7,433 bases of DNA from Planctomycetota bacterium (GCA_009924765.1 RFQW01000069.1:1-7433), one strand, 5' to 3'; numbered from the stretch's first letter, positions 1 through 6,901 are shown. Translations and numbers: made by a program. Notes: generated by a model from the sequence alone, not told the origin.

Positions 1-239
1 CGCCACCTGAAGCAGATGCGCCACTGGTAGTTCACGCGGATGGAGTGGAACCCCTCCAACGTGCCGTGCAGTGCCTGGAGGCGGTTGCCTGGCGGGCGCG
101 TGAGATCGTGCAGGTTGTCGGCGGCGTCGAGCATCATGAGCTTGCGGAGGGCGGATCGCTGCAGGGGGTGCGAGAGTCCCTTCACGACATCGCCGTGAAA
201 GAGCCGTTCGGTGCGCGTGTCGCCAAAGGTGATGATCAC
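1..239 (-). CDS. higB: HigB-like RelE/ParE-superfamily toxin, 3' end cut by window edge
   Basis: Reading the minus strand from a GTG at 239-237 gives 79 residues with no stop before the window edge. The protein opens VIITFGDTRTERLF, has a helical middle (LRKLMMLDAADNLHDL, about residues 31-46), then GNRLQALHG (51-59) and SIRVNYQWRICFRW (66-79). The G-x-RLxxLxG and RVNxxWRIxFRW signatures are typical of the HigB 'plasmid maintenance killer' branch of RelE-fold mRNA interferases, which cleave mRNA on the ribosome. Full-length members have about 92 residues, so only about a dozen are missing. The frame is open upstream to a stop at 294-296, and this GTG is the only ATG, GTG or TTG codon in that stretch. 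No Shine-Dalgarno is seen. In this family the toxin gene usually precedes higA, so an XRE-type antitoxin is expected just beyond position 1 but is not visible. Family assignment is firm; toxic activity is inferred. Confidence 0.87.
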   Translation of the reverse strand, partial: MIITFGDTRTERLFHGDVVKGLSHPLQRSALRKLMMLDAADNLHDLTRPPGNRLQALHGTLEGFHSIRVNYQWRICFRW

Positions 240-264
240 GCGGCGACAGTAACGCGCCGCGTGA
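236..264. promoter_or_regulatory. 29-bp inverted repeat over the higB start: candidate antitoxin operator
   Basis: TCACGCGGCG (236-245) and CGCCGCGTGA (255-264) are perfect 10-bp reverse complements separated by nine bases. One arm contains the GTG start codon of the toxin gene; the other touches the -10 box. HigA-type antitoxins commonly repress their own operon through palindromes over the promoter, so an operator is the likeliest reading. In a longer transcript the same repeat would fold into a hairpin hiding the start codon, but the predicted start point lies inside the 5' arm, which argues for a DNA site. Confidence 0.5.
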
Positions 265-293
265 ATATACCGGCCGGACGGGCTGATTTTCCA
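264..293 (-). promoter_or_regulatory. Candidate promoter of the higB-like gene
   Basis: On the minus strand a -10 box TATATT (264-269) lies 18 bases downstream of TGGAAA (288-293), which matches four of six bases of the -35 consensus. The predicted start point is near 257, giving a leader of only about 18 bases before the GTG at 239. That fits the lack of a Shine-Dalgarno. The stretch is AT-richer than its surroundings. Prediction from sequence only. Confidence 0.5.
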
Positions 294-297
294 TCAG
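283..297. repeat. Short inverted repeat over the -35 region of higB
   Basis: CTGAT (283-287) and ATCAG (293-297) flank TTTCC, and the repeat overlaps the candidate -35 hexamer of the minus-strand promoter. The arms are only 5 bp, so chance is quite possible. It could be a second repressor half-site pair in the divergent control region. Confidence 0.25.
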
Positions 298-363
298 AAA
301 GCCGAATGAATTTGCGGCGGCGCAGGCCAGCCGGGCGGGAAATCCATTCACTTCACGGAATTT

Positions 364-378
364 TCGCACGTTGTGCGA
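364..378. repeat. Inverted repeat just upstream of the small plus-strand gene
   Basis: TCGCAC (364-369) and GTGCGA (373-378) are perfect 6-bp reverse complements with a three-base centre. The repeat ends ten bases before the ATG at 389, where a ribosome binding site would sit, and no Shine-Dalgarno is visible there. It may be an operator or a translational hairpin; its size does not exclude chance. Confidence 0.3.
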
Positions 379-388
379 TTTCGTTGCC

Positions 389-688
389 ATGCACGATTAC
401 ACTTTCACCGTGCTCGACACCGCTCCCGAAACCTTGCGCATGCAGGCACAGCTCATGCAGCAGCTTGCTCCCGAGCAGCGGCTGCGGCGGGTGTTTGCGT
501 GGTCGGCCGACCTGCTGCAGGCATCGCGGGCGGCGTGGCTGCGGGGCGATGAGGCAGGCGCGGCACCCGAGCATGACCGCCTGCAAGCGTGGCTGCATGC
601 GCAGCACGGGCATGCGATCACGCCCGGCTTTGTTTCGGCGCATGCGGCATGGTTGCGTCGACAGGTTGCGATGACCGGCGCGAGGTGA
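389..688 (+). CDS. Small helical protein paired with the nucleotidyltransferase; possible antitoxin or HEPN-like partner
   Basis: The product is a 99-residue hypothetical protein with no signal peptide or membrane segment. It opens with a short stretch, then DTAPETLRMQ (10-19), a P-E-x-RL segment (28-32) and long helices (about 15-52 and 57-74). The 'DTxPE...Q...L..L.PE.RL......S..L' layout is one I recall from unnamed small proteins encoded directly before nucleotidyltransferases of the type that follows here. The family has no settled function that I know of. The ATG at 389 is preferred over a TTG at 371 because it starts just before the DTxPE motif; a start at 440 would cut that motif off. 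The stop codon (686-688) is embedded in GAGGTGATC, which can serve as the ribosome binding site of the next gene, suggesting coupled translation. An R-x5-H at residues 64-70 loosely resembles the HEPN RNase motif but lacks the usual polar residue after Arg. Confidence 0.72.
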   Translation: MHDYTFTVLDTAPETLRMQAQLMQQLAPEQRLRRVFAWSADLLQASRAAWLRGDEAGAAPEHDRLQAWLHAQHGHAITPGFVSAHAAWLRRQVAMTGAR

Positions 689-730
689 TCGATCGTGACC
701 GCGAGTGAGCCAAGCGATCCGGGAGGCGAG

Positions 731-1273
731 ATGATGACGGCGCTGCATGCACTGGCCGCAGTGCTGGATGCGCTGCGGTTGCCCTACTACGTCGGGGGCT
801 CAATCGCCAGCTCGATTCATGGGGTGATGCGTGCCACAGCTGACATCGATGTGGTGGCCCGACTTCAGCGCGGGGATGGCCGCCGATTGGTCGCGAGCCT
901 TGCCGAAGATTGTCATGGCGACGCCGAGTCGGCGGAGAATGCGATTCGCGACGGGCGCCCCTTCAATCTCATTCACTTCCAGACGATGCTGAAGTTCGAC
1001 TTCTTCCCGGAGGGCGCGGATCCGCTTTCGCAAGCGGCGATGGAGCGGGCGCGTTCGCTCACCACCGGCGTGCGTGTGGCCACACCGGAGGACATTCTGC
1101 TGGCGAAGCTGCGGTGGTACCGCGACGGGGGCCAGGTTTCGGACAGGCAGTGGGGTGATGTGCTGGGCGTGCTGCGTGCGCAGGGCAAGTCGTTGGATCG
1201 CCGCTATCTCGGCGGCATGGCCGACGCGCTTGGACTGCAGGCTCTGTTGGCGCGCGCGATGCTTGACGCGTAG
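731..1273 (+). CDS. Nucleotidyltransferase-fold protein (AbiEii/MNT-like)
   Basis: The product has 180 residues from the ATG at 731. It carries the polymerase-beta-type nucleotidyltransferase signature: GGSIASSIHG (22-31) with the GGS loop, then T-A-D-I-D (36-40) supplying two acidic residues, and a third acid in KFDFF (88-92). The C-terminal part, ATPEDILLAKLRWYRDGG followed by SDRQWGDVLGVL and LDRRYL, is a recognisable conserved block of this subfamily. Related proteins act as toxins that nucleotidylate tRNA or proteins (AbiEii, MenT) or as antitoxins that AMPylate HEPN RNases (MntA); which applies here cannot be told. Two starts compete. A GTG at 695 is preceded by GAGGTGATC (682-690) and gives 192 residues. 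ATGs at 731 and 734 follow GGGAGG (721-726) and agree better with where the conserved domain begins. It is probably co-transcribed with the 99-residue gene. Confidence 0.83.
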   Translation: MMTALHALAAVLDALRLPYYVGGSIASSIHGVMRATADIDVVARLQRGDGRRLVASLAEDCHGDAESAENAIRDGRPFNLIHFQTMLKFDFFPEGADPLSQAAMERARSLTTGVRVATPEDILLAKLRWYRDGGQVSDRQWGDVLGVLRAQGKSLDRRYLGGMADALGLQALLARAMLDA

Positions 1274-1295
1274 GCGAGTGACGCGCCGCGTGCCA

Positions 1296-1305
1296 TTTGG
1301 CCAAA
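1296..1305. repeat. 10-bp perfect palindrome TTTGGCCAAA
   Basis: A self-complementary 10-mer lies directly beside the terminator hairpin, on the 3' side for minus-strand transcripts. It supplies the second T-rich patch downstream of that hairpin. No other role is evident. Confidence 0.3.
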
Positions 1306-1308
1306 CGA

Positions 1309-1338
1309 AAGGGGACGGACCGTGTGGCCCGTCCCCTT
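1309..1338. terminator. Bidirectional transcription terminator between convergent genes
   Basis: AAGGGGACGG (1309-1318) and CCGTCCCCTT (1329-1338) form a perfect 10-bp stem. After one A-C mismatch, CC and GG extend it to a GTGT loop. It begins 35 bases after the nucleotidyltransferase stop and lies 30 bases after the glutamine synthetase stop on the other strand. On the minus strand the stem runs into a discontinuous T-rich stretch (TTTCGTTTGG), which makes it a good terminator for glnN. On the plus strand the tail is weaker (TTGGGTTTCTC). Confidence 0.8.
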
Positions 1339-1368
1339 GGGTTTCTCAACTCAATCTGGCTCGCTCGC

Positions 1369-3531
1369 TCACCGATCGAGCAGCATCTCGGCATAGGTGG
1401 GCAGCGGCCAGATGTCGGCCGGGGTCCACTTCTCGATGCTGTCGCAGATGGTGCGCACCTTGGTCATGGCGGACACCACCTCGTCGCGGCACTGACGCAT
1501 GTGCTTGGCCGTGTCGTCGAACTCCTTCGACTCGGCCTTGTCCAGCTCGGCCAGCGCGCCGCGCAGCGACGCCACGCTCTGCACCCAGTGGCGCAGCGCC
1601 AGCTCCTCGTCGGGGCACTCCACGCCGGCGGCGCGGCTGCTGCCGACCGCGTCGGCCAGTTCGCACTGGGCGCGCGTGGCGGCGGGCAGGATCTGCGTGC
1701 GAACCATGGTGGCCAGCGTGCGGGCCTCGATGCCCACCACGGTGACGTACAGCTCCATCAGCACTTCCGCGCGTGCATGCAGCTCCTTGGGGCTGAGCAC
1801 GCTGTACTTGTTGAACAGGTCGCGCGCCTTCTTGCTGTCGAAGGCGGGCAGCGCCTCGGCGGTGCTGCGCATGTTGGGCAGGCCGCGCTTCTCGGCCTCC
1901 TTGTGCCACGCCTCGCTGTAGCCGTCGCCGTCGAAGCACACGCGGCGGTGCTTCTTCACGATCTCCTTCAGCACGCCGCGCACGGCAGCGTCGAGCTTGG
2001 CGGCGCTTGGGTTCTTGCCGGCCTTCTTCTCGATCTCGGTGGCGACGAAGTCCAGGCTTTCCGCGATGATGGTGTTCAGCACGGTGTTGGGCCACGCCAC
2101 GCTGGCGGTGCTGCCCACGGCGCGGAACTCGAACTTGTTGCCGGTGAAGGCGAAGGGGCTGGTGCGGTTGCGATCGCTCGCCGCGCGCGGCAGCAGCGGC
2201 AGGGTGCTGGCACCCAGATCCAGTTCGCCGCCCTTGATCGTCTTCTTGGGTCCTGCGCCCTCGAGCTGGTTCAGGATGTCGGTGAGCATGCTGCCGAGGT
2301 AGATGCTCATGATCGCCGGCGGAGCCTCGTTGGCGCCCAGGCGGTGATCGTTGGCGGCGCTGGCGATGCTGGCGCGCAGCAGGTCGGCGTGCGTGTCCAC
2401 CGCGCGGATCACGCCGCACAGGAAGGTGAGGAACTGCAGGTTGTGGTGCGTCTCCTCGCGGGGATCAAGCAGGTTGATGCCGGTGTTGGTGGCCAGGCTC
2501 CAGTTGTTGTGCTTGCCGCTGCCGTTCACGCCGGCGAAGGGCTTCTCGTGCAGCAGGCACTCGAAGCCGTATTCGCGCGCGGTCATCTTGAGCACGTGCA
2601 TGCACACCATCTGGTGGTCGCAGGCGATGTTCGAAAGCTCGAAGGTGGGCGCGATCTCGTACTGACCGGGCGCCACCTCGTTGTGGCGGGTCTTCACGGG
2701 CACGCCAAGTTCGAACAGGCGATGCTCGACGGCTGCCATGAAGCTGATCACGCGATCGGGAATGGCGCCGAAGTAGTGGTCATCCAGCTGATGGCCCTTG
2801 GGGGGCATGGCGCCCACCAGCGTGCGGCCGGTGATCATCAGGTCGAGGCGCGCCTTGTACAGCTCGCGGTCGATCAGGAAGTATTCCTGCTCGCAGCCCA
2901 GCGTGGCCACGACCTGGTTCACGCCCTTGTCGGTGCCGAAGATCTTGAGCACGCGCATGGCCTGCTCGCTGACGGCGCGGATGCTGCGCAGCAGCGGCGT
3001 CTTCTTGTCGAGCGCCTCGCCGGTCCAGCTGACGAAGGCGGTGGGGATGCACAGCGTGGTCACGCCGCTTGGATTGCGCAGCAGGAATGCCGGGCTGGTG
3101 GGATCCCATGCGGTGTAGCCGCGCGCCTCGTAGGTGTCGCGGATGCCGCCGCTCGGGAAGCTGCTCGCATCGGGCTCGCCCTGGATGAGCTGGCTGCCGG
3201 AGAGCTTCTCGATGGCGGTGCCATCACCGAGGATGCTCAGGAAGGCGTCGTGCTTCTCGGCGGTCATGCCGGTGAGCGGCTGGAACCAGTGGCAGTAGTG
3301 GGTGGCGCCGTTCTCGATGGCCCAGTCCTTCATGGCCACGGCCACGGTGTTGGCCACGGCGGGGTCGAGCGTGCGGCCATCCTGGATGGTCTTCTGCAGG
3401 CTGCTGTGCACATCGCTTGGCAGGCGCTTCAGCATGGTGTCGCCGCTGAAGATCAGGTTGCCGTAGACATCACTGGCACGGGCTTGCGGAATGTTGTGCA
3501 CGAAGTTCTCCTGGTGGCTGATACGCGACAT
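1369..3531 (-). CDS. glnN: Glutamine synthetase type III (GlnN)
   Basis: The 720-residue product matches the usual GSIII length (about 700-730; GSI and GSII are much shorter). The enzyme makes glutamine from glutamate, ammonia and ATP in the cytosol. Visible landmarks are [17 protein letters not shown] (81-97), typical of GSIII; the metal-binding [10 protein letters not shown] (212-221); [13 protein letters not shown] (283-295); the ATP/substrate motif [11 protein letters not shown] (335-345); and [20 protein letters not shown] (455-474) with the glutamate-binding Arg region. A long helical C-terminal part ends [12 protein letters not shown]. The ATG at 3531 is chosen because AAGGAA (3542-3547) lies ten bases upstream and the protein then starts [10 protein letters not shown]; the frame is open to an ATG at 3600 but that extension has no conserved character. 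The frame is uninterrupted and all recognisable motifs are intact. The gene stands alone after a 141-base gap and ends at a strong hairpin, so it is probably its own transcription unit. Confidence 0.96.
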   Translation of the reverse strand: MSRISHQENFVHNIPQARASDVYGNLIFSGDTMLKRLPSDVHSSLQKTIQDGRTLDPAVANTVAVAMKDWAIENGATHYCHWFQPLTGMTAEKHDAFLSILGDGTAIEKLSGSQLIQGEPDASSFPSGGIRDTYEARGYTAWDPTSPAFLLRNPSGVTTLCIPTAFVSWTGEALDKKTPLLRSIRAVSEQAMRVLKIFGTDKGVNQVVATLGCEQEYFLIDRELYKARLDLMITGRTLVGAMPPKGHQLDDHYFGAIPDRVISFMAAVEHRLFELGVPVKTRHNEVAPGQYEIAPTFELSNIACDHQMVCMHVLKMTAREYGFECLLHEKPFAGVNGSGKHNNWSLATNTGINLLDPREETHHNLQFLTFLCGVIRAVDTHADLLRASIASAANDHRLGANEAPPAIMSIYLGSMLTDILNQLEGAGPKKTIKGGELDLGASTLPLLPRAASDRNRTSPFAFTGNKFEFRAVGSTASVAWPNTVLNTIIAESLDFVATEIEKKAGKNPSAAKLDAAVRGVLKEIVKKHRRVCFDGDGYSEAWHKEAEKRGLPNMRSTAEALPAFDSKKARDLFNKYSVLSPKELHARAEVLMELYVTVVGIEARTLATMVRTQILPAATRAQCELADAVGSSRAAGVECPDEELALRHWVQSVASLRGALAELDKAESKEFDDTAKHMRQCRDEVVSAMTKVRTICDSIEKWTPADIWPLPTYAEMLLDR

Positions 3532-3564
3532 GGCCGTCTCGTTCCTTCGATTGGGGGCTGCGCT

Positions 3565-3587
3565 CCGTACCCGGCGATCGGTTACGG
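3565..3587. promoter_or_regulatory. Imperfect dyad in the glnN leader
   Basis: CCGTACCCG (3565-3573) and CGGTTACGG (3579-3587) pair over nine positions with one mismatch around a five-base loop. The dyad sits 34-56 bases before the glnN start codon and just downstream of the candidate -10 box, close to the likely transcription start. It could be an operator or a leader hairpin. No known nitrogen-regulator consensus was recognised. Confidence 0.3.
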
Positions 3588-3595
3588 ATCCGGCG

Positions 3596-3635
3596 AGCAT
3601 AGCGGAGGCGAGATTGCGGAACAGCCGTGTTTTTT
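3596..3635 (-). promoter_or_regulatory. Weak candidate glnN promoter with upstream A-tract
   Basis: On the minus strand TATGCT (3596-3601) is a two-mismatch -10 box. No convincing -35 hexamer is present at the right distance. A run of six A (3630-3635 on the minus strand) falls at about -41 to -46 relative to the predicted start near 3589, where a proximal UP element would lie. The gap between the VWA gene and glnN must hold any glnN-specific promoter, but this assignment is tentative. Confidence 0.25.
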
Positions 3636-3647
3636 GGGGAATCCGCT

Positions 3648-3667
3648 GGCCGCGCGAAGGCGTGGCC
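3648..3667 (-). terminator. Possible terminator hairpin after the VWA gene
   Basis: On the minus strand GGCC-A-CGC, loop CTTC, GCG-C-GGCC forms a seven-pair stem with one mismatch. It begins five bases after the VWA stop codon. It has no following T-run, so it may only slow or stabilise the 3' end, and read-through into glnN is possible. Confidence 0.3.
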
Positions 3668-3672
3668 CGGGG

Positions 3673-5413
3673 CTAGCCCAGCATGGTGCGGCGGCGCTTG
3701 AGGTAATCCCACACCACGAAGCGGTCGAGTTCCTTGCCGCCCACGAAGGCCACGCGGCCGCCGGTGCGCTCGGCCAGGCGTCGCGCGAAGCCAACATCCT
3801 CTTCGCCCTGATTCCAGCTGGGCAGCAGGATGATGTTGATCACGATGCCCTCGCGGCGGCAGCGCTCGCCCTCGCGCATGGTGGCTTCCTCGGTGCGTGC
3901 GTGCGGCGGGTACAGCATAAAGCATGAACAGCGTGTTGCCCTCGAAGTGCGCGGTGGGCAGGCCGTCGGTGATGAGAATCACCTGGCGATTGGGCGTGGG
4001 TTGCGCGGACAGGAACTGGCGAGCGAGCTGCAGCGAGCGCTGGATGTTGGTGAAGTGCAGCGGCAGGTGCGACTCCAGGATCTTGGGGTCGCTCATGTCC
4101 GCCTTCAGTCGCACCACGGGGCTGTGGATGGTGACGGGCTTCGGCAGCAGGCCGGTGACATCGCCGGGCGCGCACGGTTTCGCCAGCGTGTACATCTCGA
4201 TGAACTGCAGGAAGTCGCCCGGGTATTCGCTGCGGATCAGGCCATCGAGCGCCAGCGCCATGCGCTTGCAGTTGGCGTGCATGCCGCCGTAGCGCATGCT
4301 GCCGCTCATGTCCATGATGACCGCGGTGGCGGCCTTTGGACTCTTGCGCGTGCGATGCACCTGCATGTCCTCGGGACGCAGGCGCAGGGGGCCGGCGGGT
4401 CGTGGACCGCCGCCGCGCTCGGCGCTTTCGCGCAGCAGCGCGTTGGTGAAACTCTGCGGAAGATCGAGGCTGCTGGCCGCGTCGCCGAACTGCCAGTCGC
4501 GCGTGGTGGGCAGCTCGATGGCGCCGTCTGGGCTGTCCACGCCAGCGTGTCGACCGCTGCGCGCGTTCTGCAGGTCTTCGAAGATCGTTTTCAGCAGGCC
4601 CTGCTGGTACAGGCGAAGCGCCTTCGGCGACACGCGCCAGCCTTCGGGGCCGCGCTCCAGGCCTTCGCGTTCGGCGGCCTGCCGCGCCAGTTCCTCGATC
4701 TGCTTGGCGATGCGCGACAGTTCGCTCATCTGGTTCTCGTCGGCGAACTGCGCCAGCGCGTCCATGTCGATGCGGCCCACGCGCGCGTCCTTCATGGCCT
4801 GCTCGAGCTGCTTCAGCAGCTGGTCGATGGTCTCGAGTTCTTCCTTGATCTCGAGCGCCTTGGTCACATCCATTTCCTGGCGGCCGGTGAAGGCGTAGCG
4901 CGAGGCGAGCTGCTCCACCTGATAGCGCTCGCTCAGGCGCTCGATCAGCGGCAGCAGGCGGCGCGCGAACAGGCTGCGTTCATCTAGGCGATACCACAGG
5001 CGCAGCTGCTCCTCTTCCACATGCTTGCGGAAGTGCGGCTCGATCTCCTTCGGTGCCTGCATGCCGGCGGCCAGTCCGTGGAAGGCTTCTCGCGCCAGCG
5101 TGCGGGCGTGGCTTGATTCGTAGGTGCTCAGGATGCGGCGCTTGCGCTCTTCCAGCATGGCGCGCAGGCTTTCGAGGCTGGGACCCAGGCCCTGGATGCT
5201 GGCTGGATCGATGTCGATCGCGTTGGCCAGTTCCGCGTCGGTGAATTCGCGCGTGGAGCCGTGCATGAGCAGGTGCTCGAATGCGGCGCCAAGCGCATCG
5301 CCGCCCGGCTTGGCCGCGGGCGGAAACGTCACGGGGTCGTAGCCGAGGTAGGTGTGGATCACGCCACCAAGCGGCGGCAGGTCATCGGGCGTGGTGGGTG
5401 TGGGATCGGGCAT
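3673..5413 (-). pseudogene. VWA (MIDAS) domain protein, partner of the AAA+ ATPase; frame broken by a 7-bp duplication
   Basis: Starting at the ATG at 5413, the frame encodes an N-terminal part with HTYLGYDPVTFPP (20-32), a charged helical, coiled-coil-like middle (about 120-250), and a VWA domain with the metal-ion-adhesion motif DMSGS (368-372), a Thr in TNIQRSL (455-461) and Asp483 in ITDGLPT. After Phe496 the frame is lost. The expected ending continues one frame over from 3918: MLYPPHARTEEAT, then INIILLPSW, GRVAFVGGKELDRFVVWDYL, stop at 3673. Deleting seven bases joins both parts into 577 residues with no other change. As written, the original frame would run on to 3470 with about 150 unrelated, Arg-rich residues overlapping the glnN start. 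The start codon lies five bases after the ATPase stop, with GAGGG across that stop, so translation is coupled. The family pairs with MoxR/Mg-chelatase-like ATPases. The break may be a real mutation or a sequencing/assembly error; the rest shows no decay. Confidence 0.85.
3914..3927. repeat. 7-bp imperfect tandem duplication at the frameshift point
   Basis: AGCATAA (3914-3920) is followed directly by AGCATGA (3921-3927). On the coding strand this places two ATGs seven bases apart (3925 and 3918). The first is in the upstream VWA frame, the second in the frame of the conserved C-terminus. Loss of one unit restores the family-like F-M-L-Y-P-P junction. Confidence 0.7.
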
Positions 5414-5418
5414 CGCCC

Positions 5419-6855
5419 TCACCGCACCTGGTAGGTGATGCGTCCGTGCTTCTCGCTGCGCGACACCTTGTCGGTTGCGTGCAGTCCGGCCAGCACGAAT
5501 TCCACGCAGCTGGCGCGCACGGCCGCGTCGCTGGCGCTGTTCACCTCGAAGGCCTTCTCCCATGCGGGGGGCACGCGCTGCAGGCGCTCGGCGTACTGCG
5601 TGCTTGGAAGCTGGTCGCCCACCTCCACCTTCACGCCCTTGGAGAAGATCTCGGCGATCGCCTCCATGCCGTGCTGATCCACGTATTCCTGGAACACCGC
5701 ACCCACGGCTTCCGTGACCAGCGCATCGATCACCTGACGCTCGGTCATCTGGTGGCTGCCCATCAGGTCGAGTTCCAACTTGCCTGCGCCGCTGCTGGCT
5801 AGATGCGCCAGATCACTGATGCGCGGCACGGCCGGCTTTTCGCCAAGCTGGATGGCGCGACGACGCGCGCTGGCCACCATGGTGCGCCAGTTGCTTGCGC
5901 TGAAGCGCGCGCTGACGCCGCTGGCGTGATCCACGAAGCGGCTCTTGCGCGCCTGGATGCTGACCTGCTCGATGATGGCGTCCATGAATGGCGGCACCTT
6001 CACGGGCCAATCGCCACCGAGGTCGATGCCCGCTTCCTGTCGCGTGATCGCCTCGCCAAGCGCGCGCTCGAGCGGATAGTGCGTCTGGATCACGCTGCCG
6101 ATGCGGTCCTTCAGCTGCGGGATCACCTTGCCGCTGCGGTTGTAGGTGGTGGGGTTGGCGCTGAACAGCACCAGGATGTCGAGGTCGAAGCGGATGGGGT
6201 AGCCGCGGATCTGCACGTCGCGCTCTTCGAGCACGTTGAACAGGCCCACCTGCACCAGCTCGTCGAGGTCGGGCAGCTCGTTCATGGCGAAGATGCCACG
6301 GTGCGTGCGCGGGATCAGGCCGAAGTGCAGCGCCTGCTCGCTGCCCATGGCTTCGCCTGCGGCGAGCTTGCTTGGGTCGATCTCGCCCACCACGTCGGCG
6401 AACTTGGTGCCGGGTGCCAGACGCTCGGCATAGCGATCCTCGCGCTTCCACCACGCGATGGGCACGCGCTCGGGTGGCAGCGTGGCAAGCATGTCGCGAC
6501 CAGCGCGGGTGATCGGCTTCTCGGGGTCTTCATGCACCGGGCAGCCGGGAATGTCGAGGTACGGCACCCACGGATCCAGAAAGCGCACCAGTGCGCGCAT
6601 GAGTCGGCTCTTGCCCTGACCCTTTTCGCCAAGAAACAGCATGTCGTGGCCCGCAAGGATGGCGTGCGCGATTTCGGGCAGCACCGTGCTGTCGTAGCCC
6701 AGCACGCCAGGGAACAGCGTCTCCTTGGCGGCCAGCATGCGCGTGAAGTTGTCGCGCAACTCGCTCTTCACCGGACGGCTCTTCCAACCACTGGCGCGCA
6801 GTTCGGCCAGGGTGCGGATGGTGGGGGGCGTGGTGGCGTCGAGGGTGCGGGGCAT
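5419..6855 (-). CDS. MoxR/Mg-chelatase-like AAA+ ATPase
   Basis: This 478-residue cytoplasmic ATPase belongs to the helix-2-insert group of AAA+ proteins (MoxR, BchI/ChlI). It opens with [20 protein letters not shown] (15-34). Walker A is GEKGQGKS (76-83). The Walker B region reads [13 protein letters not shown] (185-197), with Asn where most AAA+ proteins have Asp, followed by the catalytic Glu193. Sensor 1 is FSANP (231-235) and the arginine-finger region is LKDRIGS (248-254). Such ATPases work with VWA proteins to remodel targets or insert metal or cofactors, and the coupled downstream gene encodes exactly such a partner. Similar proteins are often labelled 'magnesium chelatase', but no chlorophyll-pathway gene is present, so that label should not be taken literally. 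The N-terminal motif supports the ATG at 6855, although no Shine-Dalgarno is visible. The target of the machine is unknown. Confidence 0.9.
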   Translation of the reverse strand: MPRTLDATTPPTIRTLAELRASGWKSRPVKSELRDNFTRMLAAKETLFPGVLGYDSTVLPEIAHAILAGHDMLFLGEKGQGKSRLMRALVRFLDPWVPYLDIPGCPVHEDPEKPITRAGRDMLATLPPERVPIAWWKREDRYAERLAPGTKFADVVGEIDPSKLAAGEAMGSEQALHFGLIPRTHRGIFAMNELPDLDELVQVGLFNVLEERDVQIRGYPIRFDLDILVLFSANPTTYNRSGKVIPQLKDRIGSVIQTHYPLERALGEAITRQEAGIDLGGDWPVKVPPFMDAIIEQVSIQARKSRFVDHASGVSARFSASNWRTMVASARRRAIQLGEKPAVPRISDLAHLASSGAGKLELDLMGSHQMTERQVIDALVTEAVGAVFQEYVDQHGMEAIAEIFSKGVKVEVGDQLPSTQYAERLQRVPPAWEKAFEVNSASDAAVRASCVEFVLAGLHATDKVSRSEKHGRITYQVR

Positions 6856-6884
6856 GGGGTGGCATTCGCCAGCGAGGCGCCGAT

Positions 6885-6901
6885 GGATGCGACAGGATGC
6901 G
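6885..6901. repeat. Two 7-bp direct repeats with 10-bp period upstream of the ATPase gene
   Basis: GGATGCG occurs at 6885-6891 and again at 6895-6901, one helical turn apart, 30-46 bases upstream of the ATPase start codon in the 77-base gap after corA. The arrangement could be a binding site for a regulator. No recognisable -10/-35 pair was found in the gap, so the ATPase gene may be read from upstream of corA. Confidence 0.3.

Noticed and set aside
45..674. Plus-strand open frame of 209 codons overlapping higB and the small gene
   Set aside because: Its translation turns Cys/Arg-rich and lacks domain features. It overlaps two better-supported genes, one on each strand.
3673..3918. Independent 81-residue gene at the end of the VWA locus
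   Set aside because: It is the conserved C-terminus of the VWA protein family. The nearest upstream GAGGG is too far from its ATG for efficient separate initiation.
3470..3922. Unshifted C-terminal continuation of the VWA frame into the glnN start
   Set aside because: The tail of about 150 residues is Arg/His/Pro-rich without family similarity and overlaps the glnN leader and N-terminus. The neighbouring frame holds the conserved ending.
1297..3927. Plus-strand open frame of 876 codons opposite glnN and the VWA end
   Set aside because: It is the antisense shadow of the glutamine synthetase gene, kept open by GC-rich codon bias. Its translation is Ala/Gly/His/Val-rich with no domain signature, while the opposite strand encodes a complete GSIII.
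3830..4987. Plus-strand open frame of 385 codons opposite the VWA gene
   Set aside because: It is an antisense shadow with low-complexity composition and no recognisable motif.
5419..6855. Naming the ATPase as a chlorophyll-pathway Mg-chelatase subunit (bchI/chlI)
   Set aside because: Only fold-level similarity is seen and no tetrapyrrole gene is nearby, so the gene symbol is left empty.
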